Below are positions 26,645 to 35,512 of a DNA stretch of 64,000 bases, in pieces. The notes under the pieces are model-generated. The model worked only from the letters and a program-made list of their open reading frames with translations. It was not told the DNA's origin and did not search any database. Where the stretch lies: positions 513,626 to 577,625 of the forward strand of contig NZ_JBHEQA010000003.1 of the NCBI RefSeq assembly GCF_043678055.1. Reading direction: 5' to 3'. The number at the start of each line of letters is the position of its first letter. Position 1 is the first letter of the stretch. The position numbers and the translations under genes are program-made. Source of the stretch: Spongiimicrobium salis. GTDB lineage: Bacteria > Bacteroidota > Bacteroidia > Flavobacteriales > Flavobacteriaceae.

Positions 26645-28372
26645 TTAATCAATAATTTTAGACCCGGAAGAATTATTAATAAAGATGATTAAATCATAAT
26701 CTTCTTTTAAATCTGTCTCGTAGAATTCATTTGGGGTTTTCATTTGTCCTACTTGTCTAAAGTCAAGTTTTTCCAATAACCATTGAGCATGCACTGATTT
26801 TTGTGCTTTAACACTACGCAGATCAATAATGAAAATAGGAACATTAATAGTGTTGAAAAAATTTTCAAAAGTCCCGGTATACGATTCCTGTGCCTGATAG
26901 CTAGTCAACCCATTATTTCCAATGGCAGTGTAAGACCCTTTATGAAAGGCAAAACCAATGGATACATAGTCCTTTGCTAGACTATCGGACAATACATTCC
27001 CCATACCATACATAGTCCTTTGAATATGTGCATTATGTGCCCAAATAGCAATTTTTGCTTTTTTCTTTTGAGATCTTATCCACATAAGATTCTCCGCCAT
27101 AAATGGGCCTCTTGTGAAAACTGTTTTATCAATATACTGCTCAATAATTCTGATGTTTTGATGAAGCCAGGACCGCTTTTTCTTACTTAAATTCAAATTC
27201 TTTAATGCTTGTCCTATTAGATTCAATTTTTCTTTAGCAATGAATTTATCTTCCTTAGAAATGGCGCCCATCCTAGAACCTAGATGTTGTTGTGAAGTTT
27301 TATTTAATATTTGTTTAAGAGCAGTTAAGATATTTAATACTGCATCATTATTTCTAAAGTTTTTTTCTAACTCCTTGATAGATTGATCATAGTATTGCAT
27401 ATCAAATCCCGTGAATTTTATTTTTTGCCCTGATACATTGTACAACTTCATCCATTCTACCATATCCAATACTTCCTGCGTGTTCCAAGTCCAAAAATGC
27501 ATGCCTTTGATCAAATCCTTTGGATTTCCCTTTCCATCTATGATATAGTTATTGATCTTATAGGCTTCGGGCATATTGGCCTCCATAGAAAATATATCGA
27601 AATCTTTATTTTCGGCCAGAAATTTGATTATTCGATGCTTCATTTTGAATATTTCACTAGAACCATGGGTAACCTCTCCAAGTCCTACTACTTGGGCGTC
27701 TCCGATTAAAGCGTCTAGAATCTCAAGATCTCCGGAGGATTTTGTATTGGGGTCATAAGAAGATAAGGGGTATACATTCTTTTTTAGCCATTCTTTTTCT
27801 TCCTCTGTAAGTGCTGTTGATCGCGGTTGTATATCCTTGAATTCTTGGCCATCAATATGAATTTGAAAATTATCAAACCAGGCTGTTCCTTTTCCTGACA
27901 ATAAACCTCCAAACTCAATTTCCGTAGCATTCTCATCAATGTTCAGTTTCAATGAGACTTCTTGCCAATCGTTTGAGCCTTGCAAACCTGTGTCTTCCAT
28001 ATTGTCAAATGCCAAATCCCCATTCGGACCAGTTACCTTCCACCAAAGACCAGCATAACCTTGGGTTATTGATTCCGTCTTCAAATACCCTTTGAACTCA
28101 ATACTTTTACCTTTGACCAATTCAACTGGAAAGTATCCCGTAAAGGCTCCGAATGAATTTTCCTTTGGGGAATTACTTGCCATACGCAAGCTTTTGGCTA
28201 AACTATGTTTTTCGGTTTCATCCAACTCAGCAATATACCCAGGACAACTGCAATACCATTTTTTAGGAGTTGTTGATCCGTAAATTTCATATTCAAAGTC
28301 AAGATTTAAAAACTCTTGGGAAAGTGATGTGCCACTTAAACATATACAAAATATTAAAATTCGTATTCTCAT
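26645..28372 (-). CDS. Secreted erythromycin-esterase-like hydrolase with N-terminal jellyroll
   Basis: A 575-residue exported protein (signal peptide about residues 1-19). Residues about 20-185 look like a galactose-binding type beta-sandwich (GTAWFDNFQIHIDG closes it). Residues about 195-570 match the erythromycin esterase/succinoglycan family: VVGLGEVTHGSSEIFKMKHR with the catalytic Glu and His, FSMEANMPEAYKIN, GMHFWTWNTQEV, and IAIWAHNAHIQRTMYGMG. Substrate unknown; most homologues are not macrolide esterases. It is downstream of the LanB genes on the same strand, 173 nt away, so a tie to the peptide product is possible but unproven. Confidence 0.8.
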   Translation of the reverse strand: MRIRILIFCICLSGTSLSQEFLNLDFEYEIYGSTTPKKWYCSCPGYIAELDETEKHSLAKSLRMASNSPKENSFGAFTGYFPVELVKGKSIEFKGYLKTESITQGYAGLWWKVTGPNGDLAFDNMEDTGLQGSNDWQEVSLKLNIDENATEIEFGGLLSGKGTAWFDNFQIHIDGQEFKDIQPRSTALTEEEKEWLKKNVYPLSSYDPNTKSSGDLEILDALIGDAQVVGLGEVTHGSSEIFKMKHRIIKFLAENKDFDIFSMEANMPEAYKINNYIIDGKGNPKDLIKGMHFWTWNTQEVLDMVEWMKLYNVSGQKIKFTGFDMQYYDQSIKELEKNFRNNDAVLNILTALKQILNKTSQQHLGSRMGAISKEDKFIAKEKLNLIGQALKNLNLSKKKRSWLHQNIRIIEQYIDKTVFTRGPFMAENLMWIRSQKKKAKIAIWAHNAHIQRTMYGMGNVLSDSLAKDYVSIGFAFHKGSYTAIGNNGLTSYQAQESYTGTFENFFNTINVPIFIIDLRSVKAQKSVHAQWLLEKLDFRQVGQMKTPNEFYETDLKEDYDLIIFINNSSGSKIID

Positions 28373-28545
28373 AATATTAATTTAGATAGCTTCCATTTAT
28401 GTATAAGGTTTAATGTATTGACGTACTTAAGCCTAATTTAACATAGAATGCAATCTTAAATCACTGTGAGGAAGTCAAACAAGATTCAAGGTTACTATAA
28501 AATTAGACCTATTTGTTTTGAGTGTTTGAATCTAAAACTAAAAAA

Positions 28546-29442
28546 TCACTTTGTACTTATTTTTTTTCGTGCATAAATAGATTTGTAATATCTATACAAA
28601 AAATCATAACAGACCATCTCATTCAACCTGTTCTTTGATTTAAACAATCGATTCATTAGCATATGAATATAACTACTCATTAGATCATTAAAGTTCACAT
28701 GCAACTGTTCTTTATTTCTAAAGTATAGTATTTGTTGTGCAATTGGTTTCATTTTTTCTCCATTTATTTTCAAAATCTCCAAAATAAGTTCATAATCTGG
28801 GTGGCTTTCTTTTGTAAATGTCATAAACTGCTCTATAATTGAGCGCTTTTTTCGATACTTATCGTCCAATTGTTTTTTCAACGGTCGCGACATCCCAAAT
28901 TCTTTGCCAAAACCAGTTTTCAAGCCTTCCATTAAAACCAATTTTTCTTCAAGTAAATACATGAAGCAATTTAAAAGGTGGTCTATGGCCCTTAGGCCGA
29001 ACAACCATCTTAATTCTTCACCTTCATCACCTTCAATGATATCTAAAAATTGAACAACGATAGCGCTGTCATAACAAAAAAGGGTTTCGGATAATTCCAT
29101 AGTATTTTGGCCGTATCTTTCAATTTCCCTATTGTACGTATCCAGTTGTATTTTCCAAATTAGGTCTTGTTCTAAAAATTGACTTAAGGGGTCATAATAC
29201 CTAGCAATAATCTTACCAACACCAATTTTATCAGTACAATGAAAACGAATACGCAGATGATGTTTAGGGTCTCCGTAGCGGATGAAAAACCATTTATCGA
29301 TAATACCTTCTTGCATTAATTGCTCCGAAATTGGTTTAAAAATTTCTGTTAAAACTAAATCGGCTGTTTTATGACCAGTATATATTTTATAATAGAGCCA
29401 TTCACTGCCAACACAAAAATTATACCGTGCTTCTTCAGCCAT
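28546..29442 (-). CDS. Lanthipeptide dehydratase elimination protein, SpaB_C domain (LanB2)
   Basis: A 298-residue cytoplasmic protein matching the SpaB_C / thiopeptide-type bacteriocin biosynthesis domain, which removes glutamate from glutamylated Ser/Thr to form dehydroalanine or dehydrobutyrine. The diagnostic pieces are SEWLYYKIYTG near the start and WFFIRYGDPKHHLRIRFHC (residues about 50-70). In classical LanB this is the C-terminal part of one protein; here it is separate. The ATG at 29442 overlaps the end of LanB1 by 8 nt; an earlier ATG at 29478 (adding a Lys-rich MRKNYDHKKKKK) is possible. Confidence 0.87.
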   Translation of the reverse strand: MAEEARYNFCVGSEWLYYKIYTGHKTADLVLTEIFKPISEQLMQEGIIDKWFFIRYGDPKHHLRIRFHCTDKIGVGKIIARYYDPLSQFLEQDLIWKIQLDTYNREIERYGQNTMELSETLFCYDSAIVVQFLDIIEGDEGEELRWLFGLRAIDHLLNCFMYLLEEKLVLMEGLKTGFGKEFGMSRPLKKQLDDKYRKKRSIIEQFMTFTKESHPDYELILEILKINGEKMKPIAQQILYFRNKEQLHVNFNDLMSSYIHMLMNRLFKSKNRLNEMVCYDFLYRYYKSIYARKKISTK

Positions 29443-31690
29443 TTTCTTCTTTTTTTTGTGATCGTAATTTTTCCTCATTATAAAATGAGACTATGATTTG
29501 GTGCGTGTAGTAATCGCTATCAGATTTAACAATGCCATCGTTTCCAAACAAAAATTCAGTGAGCAGAAATTCCGGTCTATTTTTAACCGTATCCAATAGC
29601 ATCAGAACCGAAGTATTATTTTCGAAGTTGACCAAAAGTTCGTTGTCACCATCGCTTAAAAGGACATACTGAGGTAATTTTAATCTTTTTCGAAATTCGT
29701 TAAGTATTTTTTGAAATACTTCGTTATTATTACTGTTGCTCTTCAAAGCTTCGACATCCTTATTTTTCAATTTCCATTTGGCTTTTTGCAATATTAAATT
29801 CTCATATTCTACCCTAGGAACAAAAGTTCTATTATTTTCTAAAAACCCAAAGTTAAAATAGATACTGCTTCTAAGGTTCTGAGTTTGCATATCGCAGAGA
29901 AATTGATAAATAGGTAAAGCATTGATAGAAAAGTTATGTGCATTTGATAAATGTGGCAATACCTCTTTGTTTATTTTTTTTGACCGTAATACAATTCGAT
30001 CATTTTTGACCGAAATGAATAAGTCGTCCAATAGTATTTGATGGTCAGGAGCTAGATTGGATTTCGCTAGGTAGGGAATTTCATAGTCCCTAAATGAAGG
30101 TCGCATTAGAATATTGCCGGCTCTTGCTTCTGGCAAGTGTACAATTTCAGCAAGTATTTTATCCGGGTTAATTTCGCTTTCTATAGCGGTAATATTCTTG
30201 GTATGCTGGTTCAAAGCTTCATCACCATGACAGAACCTTCCGAGAAGATTAGCGGCACTTGAACCTCCAATTCCTGAAAACTGTACTTTTTCATTACCGT
30301 CTTCGGTAATAATTTCAATCATAGCAGAAATTGTATCCGGTAAATCATTCCATTGTAGTGGATAGTCTTCAAAATCTGTATTGGTCAAAATTATTTTTTG
30401 TCTTCCTTTTTTATCACATTCAATCAATTTACGCTCGAGAATCCCTTGAATACTAGTTTTGCTAAACGCAGTTTTGTTGTAGACGTCCTGCTTATAGGGT
30501 AAAACTATATCGTCTATAAGTGGATTAACATCTCCGTTTCCCCTGTCTTGAAGATATCCAATACCTGTTTCAACATCTAAGGCCTTAGCTAATGGAATTT
30601 CTCTTGCCTCATAACGTTCTAAAAACGCTTCTTTGAATTTGGATAAGTTGTTTTCTGCTGGCGGAGGGGTTAATTTATTTAATAATATCATTCCTTTTTT
30701 AATAGCTTCTACCACTTCAATAGAAAGTTTATTTTCTTTTGGTAGAAGCTCCATATCTGTTTGAAACAAATATTTAAGTTCAAATGATGTAGGGTATTCC
30801 TTTAGATATCGGGTAATAGCCATATATATTTCCGTATCATTGCCAATATGGTTATCCAGATGATTTAAATACTTTTCTATATTGCTTAAGAAATCGATTT
30901 CTTTGGTAGTCCCTTCTATTTTTTTTAAAATTCCATTTATCTGCGGCATAAATTCAGACCCTGATACCGAGGGTTCCAATTCGCTTACCAATAATTGGCT
31001 GTCCATTAGTTCACTGATAAAATTTTCCGCATCTTCTTCAGGGATATCATCTTCTGTCAAAAGCTTAATCAGATGATGTAAATAAGCACCTGAACTGGCA
31101 TTAACGAGTATTTTTTGCAGATATTCAGAATTATCAACTTCTACAATATGATGATGTCTTCTGCTTTCTACATAATAGTATTCTATATACCTTAGTTGTT
31201 TTCCTGTACTATAAATACTTGAATTTGGGTAGTATCTAAGTTGTTCTCGAATTCCTTTCTTTTTTGATATATCGTGGGAAAAAGCAACCAAGTAGTTCAT
31301 ATCTAAGCGAGTATGCCTAGTGTTACTATGTGGCAATCCAATTTTGATGACCGTACTTGAGTGAAATTCTCCTAGGCTACAGCCAGCAAAAAGCCCGAAA
31401 GGAGTGCAGCGTGCAGTCATTCTAGTCAGGTATTTCAATAAAGAATACCGAATTTTTTTTTCTTTTTTCTTATCCAATTCTCCTTTAGCCCATTTCTCCA
31501 TTTCAAAATAAAGTGAAGGAGAAGCCAAAAAGCAAGCTTCCTTAATCAATGGTTCCTCGTATACCTGTTTTAATGTACTATTTGGTATGGTAGTACCAGA
31601 AGTAAGTTTTTTATAAAAATCAAAACTTAATACAGGTGTCCTTAATACAAAACGAGGAAAGTGCTTATAAGGGTTTTTAATACGGCTCAT
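29435..31690 (-). CDS. Lantibiotic dehydratase glutamylation protein (LanB1)
   Basis: A 751-residue protein matching the N-terminal lantibiotic dehydratase domain, which uses glutamyl-tRNA to glutamylate Ser and Thr side chains of the precursor. Signatures include FPRFVLRTPVLSFDFY at the start and LTRMTARCTPFGLFAGCSLGEF (residues about 90-110), then a long helical/beta body ending KKEENG. It is shorter than full-length LanB (near 1000) because the elimination domain is encoded by the next, overlapping gene. This split is known for Bacteroidota lanthipeptides such as pinensins. Notably AT-rich relative to the flanking core genes. Confidence 0.9.
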   Translation of the reverse strand: MSRIKNPYKHFPRFVLRTPVLSFDFYKKLTSGTTIPNSTLKQVYEEPLIKEACFLASPSLYFEMEKWAKGELDKKKEKKIRYSLLKYLTRMTARCTPFGLFAGCSLGEFHSSTVIKIGLPHSNTRHTRLDMNYLVAFSHDISKKKGIREQLRYYPNSSIYSTGKQLRYIEYYYVESRRHHHIVEVDNSEYLQKILVNASSGAYLHHLIKLLTEDDIPEEDAENFISELMDSQLLVSELEPSVSGSEFMPQINGILKKIEGTTKEIDFLSNIEKYLNHLDNHIGNDTEIYMAITRYLKEYPTSFELKYLFQTDMELLPKENKLSIEVVEAIKKGMILLNKLTPPPAENNLSKFKEAFLERYEAREIPLAKALDVETGIGYLQDRGNGDVNPLIDDIVLPYKQDVYNKTAFSKTSIQGILERKLIECDKKGRQKIILTNTDFEDYPLQWNDLPDTISAMIEIITEDGNEKVQFSGIGGSSAANLLGRFCHGDEALNQHTKNITAIESEINPDKILAEIVHLPEARAGNILMRPSFRDYEIPYLAKSNLAPDHQILLDDLFISVKNDRIVLRSKKINKEVLPHLSNAHNFSINALPIYQFLCDMQTQNLRSSIYFNFGFLENNRTFVPRVEYENLILQKAKWKLKNKDVEALKSNSNNNEVFQKILNEFRKRLKLPQYVLLSDGDNELLVNFENNTSVLMLLDTVKNRPEFLLTEFLFGNDGIVKSDSDYYTHQIIVSFYNEEKLRSQKKEENG

Positions 31691-31707
31691 TATATTTTAA
31701 CTAATCA

Positions 31708-31884
31708 TTAAACATTTATCCACGGTATTGAATTCTTATGGAATAGAGCAGTGGCTTCTATTTCAGTCTTAACCTTATCCTCTAACAAATTATTCAGGGG
31801 TCCAATTTTTTCTAAAATATAGCATCTCTCGTGCTCATTATAGCAATCATTAGAAGTTGCTTTTATAAGATGCACTAAAATCAA
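31708..31884 (-). CDS. Unrecognised small ORF between lanC and lanB1, no ATG start
   Basis: On the minus strand a frame is open from 31944 to a stop at 31708-31710. It contains no ATG; the first usable starts are TTG at 31884 (58 residues, MILVHLIKATSNDCYNEHER...) and GTG at 31875. The peptide is helical with an acidic centre (ILEKIGPLNNLLEDKVKTE) and ends IPWINV. It lies in the operon, 56 nt after lanC and 17 nt before lanB1, so it would be co-transcribed. It may be a real small gene, an unusual-start gene or the tail of a decayed gene; I recognise no family. Confidence 0.35.
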   Translation of the reverse strand: MILVHLIKATSNDCYNEHERCYILEKIGPLNNLLEDKVKTEIEATALFHKNSIPWINV

Positions 31885-31940
31885 GATAAAATCGAAGCAT
31901 TTGGAATAGCAAGAAAATAGTTGTTCTACGTAAAAAACCT

Positions 31941-33194
31941 TTAATCAATTAAAAGGGATTTGGACCATCCATTCGATTTTTTCATGATGTCTTCCATTAA
32001 GACCAAACCTATTCCAGTTATGCCTTCGAGCACAGACAATTCATTTTTCCATTTTTTACTACCTCCCATAAAGAATTTATACCCTGCGTATCCCGATTCA
32101 TCATTCCCCATGGCGAACCCTAAATTCATCCAACGATTATATGCTTGTAGAAAATTGGGTTGGCCCGTACTATCATATGCTTGTTTAAATATCATAGCAT
32201 TCCCAAAACTGCCATGGCAAATACATGCATCATGGACTAAATGTTCTTCGTGCCCTGTTCGATTCGCTGCGGAAAGAAGGGCTTTAATGCCCCAATCGGT
32301 TATTTCAGTGTTGCTAAGATGTTTTCCACATTGTAACAATACTTGTCCAACTCCTAAATCTCCATAACACCAAGCAACTCTACTTATCTTACTAGATGTT
32401 TTAGCCGTTAATTCATTCGGAAAATGAGATATTTCTCCTTCATCATTTTCAATTTTTTCAATGTATTTGATAATCCCAAAAATAAGATCAGTTACGTTTA
32501 TCTCTAGCCCAGGACATTCATCAACCCATCTTAGATATGCTAATATGCTAGGTATACCATGCGCTAAGCCAATATCATAATAATTCTCCCGGACCGTATC
32601 TTCTGGCTTAAGTTTTCTTGACCACTTGATAGTATCCTGCTCATAGATCGCATGTTTTCGAAGTTCAACAATGAAGTCTTCTATGTATGTATAATATGTC
32701 TTCTTTAATACCATATCCTTTGTATTTTGGAATCTTCTTAAAAATACAACGGCATACCCTAGAGCTCCCTGCAACAAATCATAATTTCCATTTTCTAACA
32801 AAAACATCATCGTATTGTGAAGAAATGGATTTAACATTTTCATATTTTCCTCGACCTCAATATCGCAGTAATTATTAGAATCAATGAAATCAATACTCCA
32901 TAAATATCCTGCAATTCCAGTACAATATGAGGCATTAGAGTAACCGTTTTCAATGGCTTCATTACAATTTAGAATAAGTTCAATGGCCTCATCATAGCTT
33001 TTTTCGTCATCTAAGAGGGCAGCGTACATGAATTTGAAGACTGCCGTTCCTGATTTACCCACCAGGAATCCTATGTGATCCTGTTCATACATATGCGCAT
33101 CTAGAGCTTCATTAATCTTTCCTAGAAGTTTATGTTTTTCTTTAAGGTCAAAATCAGTGGAATTATAGCTTTCTAGATTTTTAAAATTCATCAT
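31941..33194 (-). CDS. Lanthipeptide cyclase (LanC)
   Basis: A 417-residue zinc enzyme of the LanC family that adds cysteine thiols to dehydroamino acids, forming (methyl)lanthionine rings. The zinc ligands are present: VAWCYGDLGVG (Cys276) and ACICHGSFGNA (Cys326, His327), and the catalytic His212 lies in GLAHGIPSIL. The repeated GxxG helical-barrel pattern (CTGIAGYLWS, GITGIGLVLM) runs through the protein. The start overlaps the upstream carbamoyltransferase by 14 nt, showing coupling. Confidence 0.92.
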   Translation of the reverse strand: MMNFKNLESYNSTDFDLKEKHKLLGKINEALDAHMYEQDHIGFLVGKSGTAVFKFMYAALLDDEKSYDEAIELILNCNEAIENGYSNASYCTGIAGYLWSIDFIDSNNYCDIEVEENMKMLNPFLHNTMMFLLENGNYDLLQGALGYAVVFLRRFQNTKDMVLKKTYYTYIEDFIVELRKHAIYEQDTIKWSRKLKPEDTVRENYYDIGLAHGIPSILAYLRWVDECPGLEINVTDLIFGIIKYIEKIENDEGEISHFPNELTAKTSSKISRVAWCYGDLGVGQVLLQCGKHLSNTEITDWGIKALLSAANRTGHEEHLVHDACICHGSFGNAMIFKQAYDSTGQPNFLQAYNRWMNLGFAMGNDESGYAGYKFFMGGSKKWKNELSVLEGITGIGLVLMEDIMKKSNGWSKSLLID

Positions 33195-34890
33195 TGGACA
33201 TTTTTAATTCAAAAACTTTTTCAATTGATTTTATCTGCTTTTCGTTGTAAAACAAAACATTTTCACTCCAAATAAAATCAATCTTCCCCCAATCCATTGC
33301 ACTTTCAACATCGGGGAAGAAACCTCTGCCTTTGTAATTGGCACTTGTATTAACTAAAACGGGAATTCCTGATAATTTATAATACTCCATCAATACGTTG
33401 TACATGGGTTTGTTATTGGAGCTATTTATGGTTTGAAGCCGAGCAGTTCCATCTGAATGGATGACTGCCGGTATTTTTGGACTCCAGTCCCTGTTGACCC
33501 TATGTTCAAATAACATATAGGGGTCAGTTCCCCCAGGAGTAAAAATTTTATTTGCCATAGATTCAATACATATAGGAGCTAGAGGTCGGTATTGTTCACG
33601 TTGTTTGAGATCGTTAATAATTACTTTCATTTGACTCGTGGTAGCGTCAGCGAGAATGCTTCGATTACCAAGGGCTCTTGGCCCCAATTCGGCATTATTG
33701 GTTAAAAAAACTACTGGTTTTTTTAGTTTAAATAATATATGGGCAAGCTGAGTAGGACTACAGTTGATCGATTTCCAATTAACCGAGTGGTTTATATCTT
33801 TTTTTCTTTTTAGATAAGGTCCTCTATACACATCCCAGTCAATCGATGCAATTTCATATTTATCATAAATGAGCGCTGCTGCAGCTCCAATTGAACTTCC
33901 TGAATCGTTTGGAAATGGAGGAATCCAAATATTTAGACCAAATGTTTTTCTAATCTTTGAATTCCATTTGATATTCAAAGCAGCACCTCCACTATAACAA
34001 AGATTTTCTGATCTATTCCCATCCCTTTTGAGTATTTTTCTTATCCCATTTATCAAAAGAGTTTCAATAAAGTAGTGAAAAGTAGTGATTATATCCTCGT
34101 CCCTATATTTTTTATCTCTTATATTACGAATGAATTTGGTTGCATATTGGTAAGGTATATTAGGCAGATTTTCAATTTTGCGTAAAGACGATTCCATCTC
34201 ATCATAAACTTGATTTAAGGAGTTTAAAATTTCATTATTAATTTCCCCCAAGGCAACATAAGCCATGATTTTCCCTGCAATTGAAAGCTCATCTTTAATA
34301 ACGTTCCCATTTTTTTTGTATGGGCCAAAATGTTGACAAAATATGGAATAAACGTTTGCTCCAAAATAGAAAGGAGAACCTAAATATTCCAAAATATCTT
34401 TCTTTGGATTGAAAAAATAAATCAAAGGAAATGTCCCACCATCCCAAACCATTAAATAAGCCGGATCACGCTTTTTTGAAAAGCTACTTGTTGCGTAACT
34501 TCCAATAAGATGGTTATATAAATGGGTTGTACTTGAATAAGGGTAATTCACACCTTTGAAAATAAAATTGTCAAAATTTACAATCTTTCTCAACTTATTT
34601 ACATCCGAACCACCATATGGCGCCACTCGGAGTTTATATTCCTCAGGATGATCATAAATATCAATTTGGCCAGAATCTTGCCCTATCCAACCATCAACCG
34701 TAATGTGATCGAAATCCGACAGAGAATATTGATGGTCATTTAAGATTTGTTCAATATCTCGAGTATCATTTAATATTTTAAAACGGTTATTGTTATCCAG
34801 TTTTTCAAGTTCGATACAGAACTCTAAAGAATCTCCATTTACAACACTAATAGAACCATCATGTGTTAGTTTAAGAGCTAATATTTTCAT
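33181..34890 (-). CDS. NodU/CmcH-family O-carbamoyltransferase
   Basis: A 569-residue enzyme that would transfer a carbamoyl group from carbamoyl phosphate to a hydroxyl. The N-terminal Kae1-like domain has the iron-site pair HLYNH (His123, His127), then VWDGGTFP (Asp150), NLCYSGGAALNIKWN and PNDSGSSIGAAAAL (metal Asp). The C-terminal YrdC-like half holds AELGPRALGNRSILAD and VNTSANYKGRGF. All key residues appear intact, so the enzyme should be active. Family members act on sugars (NodU), cephems (CmcH) and tobramycin (TobZ). It is the first gene of the LanC-LanB operon, and 26 nt from the divergent DinB-like gene. Confidence 0.9.
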   Translation of the reverse strand: MKILALKLTHDGSISVVNGDSLEFCIELEKLDNNNRFKILNDTRDIEQILNDHQYSLSDFDHITVDGWIGQDSGQIDIYDHPEEYKLRVAPYGGSDVNKLRKIVNFDNFIFKGVNYPYSSTTHLYNHLIGSYATSSFSKKRDPAYLMVWDGGTFPLIYFFNPKKDILEYLGSPFYFGANVYSIFCQHFGPYKKNGNVIKDELSIAGKIMAYVALGEINNEILNSLNQVYDEMESSLRKIENLPNIPYQYATKFIRNIRDKKYRDEDIITTFHYFIETLLINGIRKILKRDGNRSENLCYSGGAALNIKWNSKIRKTFGLNIWIPPFPNDSGSSIGAAAALIYDKYEIASIDWDVYRGPYLKRKKDINHSVNWKSINCSPTQLAHILFKLKKPVVFLTNNAELGPRALGNRSILADATTSQMKVIINDLKQREQYRPLAPICIESMANKIFTPGGTDPYMLFEHRVNRDWSPKIPAVIHSDGTARLQTINSSNNKPMYNVLMEYYKLSGIPVLVNTSANYKGRGFFPDVESAMDWGKIDFIWSENVLFYNEKQIKSIEKVFELKMSNDEF

Positions 34891-34916
34891 ATTTTTAAAT
34901 AATTTAATTTCAATGA

Positions 34917-35465
34917 ATGGCTTCTACTAATAACAAAATAAGAAAATTATCAATTCAATCAATTCAGGGATTTGATAAGGAAATAGGAATATTGATATCC
35001 CAATTAGAATACGTACGAGAAATGACATATGGCTTAGTTGAAAAGCTAAGTATGGACGCCTTGGATTATAGGTTAAATAATCAATTTAATAGTATTGGGA
35101 CGATCTTATTTCATGTCGCTGCATTGGAATATTCTTCTATTATAAAATTTGTTTTAAAGAGACCACTCACCGCGGAAGAATACCATCATTACTTTTATGG
35201 ATTAACCGGTAATTTAATTCATAATCAAATGAAAGAAAAAACGATTGATTTTTATTTACAAGAACTTGAAATTGCAAGAAAGCTAACGTATGCCAAATTA
35301 TCAGAATTAAAAGATCCGTGGTTAAGCATAAAAGACAAGCAACTTGAAAATACATATGATGTCAATAACTATTTTTATTTAAGACATATTGCTGACGATG
35401 AACTCAGTCATCAAGGTCAAATAAAATGGATTATTTCTTCCTATAAAAAAACCTCAAACAATTAG
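34917..35465 (+). CDS. DinB-like metal-dependent protein
   Basis: A 182-residue four-helix protein of the DinB/DUF664 superfamily, whose members include thiol (mycothiol, bacillithiol) transferases. The metal triad is visible as His66 (LFHVAALEY), His157 and His165 in RHIADDELSHQGQIKW. It lies between the precursor gene and the carbamoyltransferase but on the opposite strand, divergent from the carbamoyltransferase over a 26-nt gap and convergent with the precursor. AT-rich like the cluster. A role in detoxification, resistance or thiol chemistry of the peptide is possible; none is shown. Confidence 0.8.
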   Translation: MASTNNKIRKLSIQSIQGFDKEIGILISQLEYVREMTYGLVEKLSMDALDYRLNNQFNSIGTILFHVAALEYSSIIKFVLKRPLTAEEYHHYFYGLTGNLIHNQMKEKTIDFYLQELEIARKLTYAKLSELKDPWLSIKDKQLENTYDVNNYFYLRHIADDELSHQGQIKWIISSYKKTSNN

Positions 35466-35474
35466 TGTTCGAGG
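35444..35474 (-). terminator. Terminator after the lanthipeptide precursor gene
   Basis: On the minus strand, CCTCGAACA pairs with TGTTTGAGG (8 of 9 pairs) around CTAAT and is followed by a run of seven T. It lies over the 3' end of the convergent DinB-like gene. Confidence 0.7.
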
Positions 35475-35512
35475 TCTACTAATAATAAGAATAATCTTTC
35501 ATTAAAATTATT

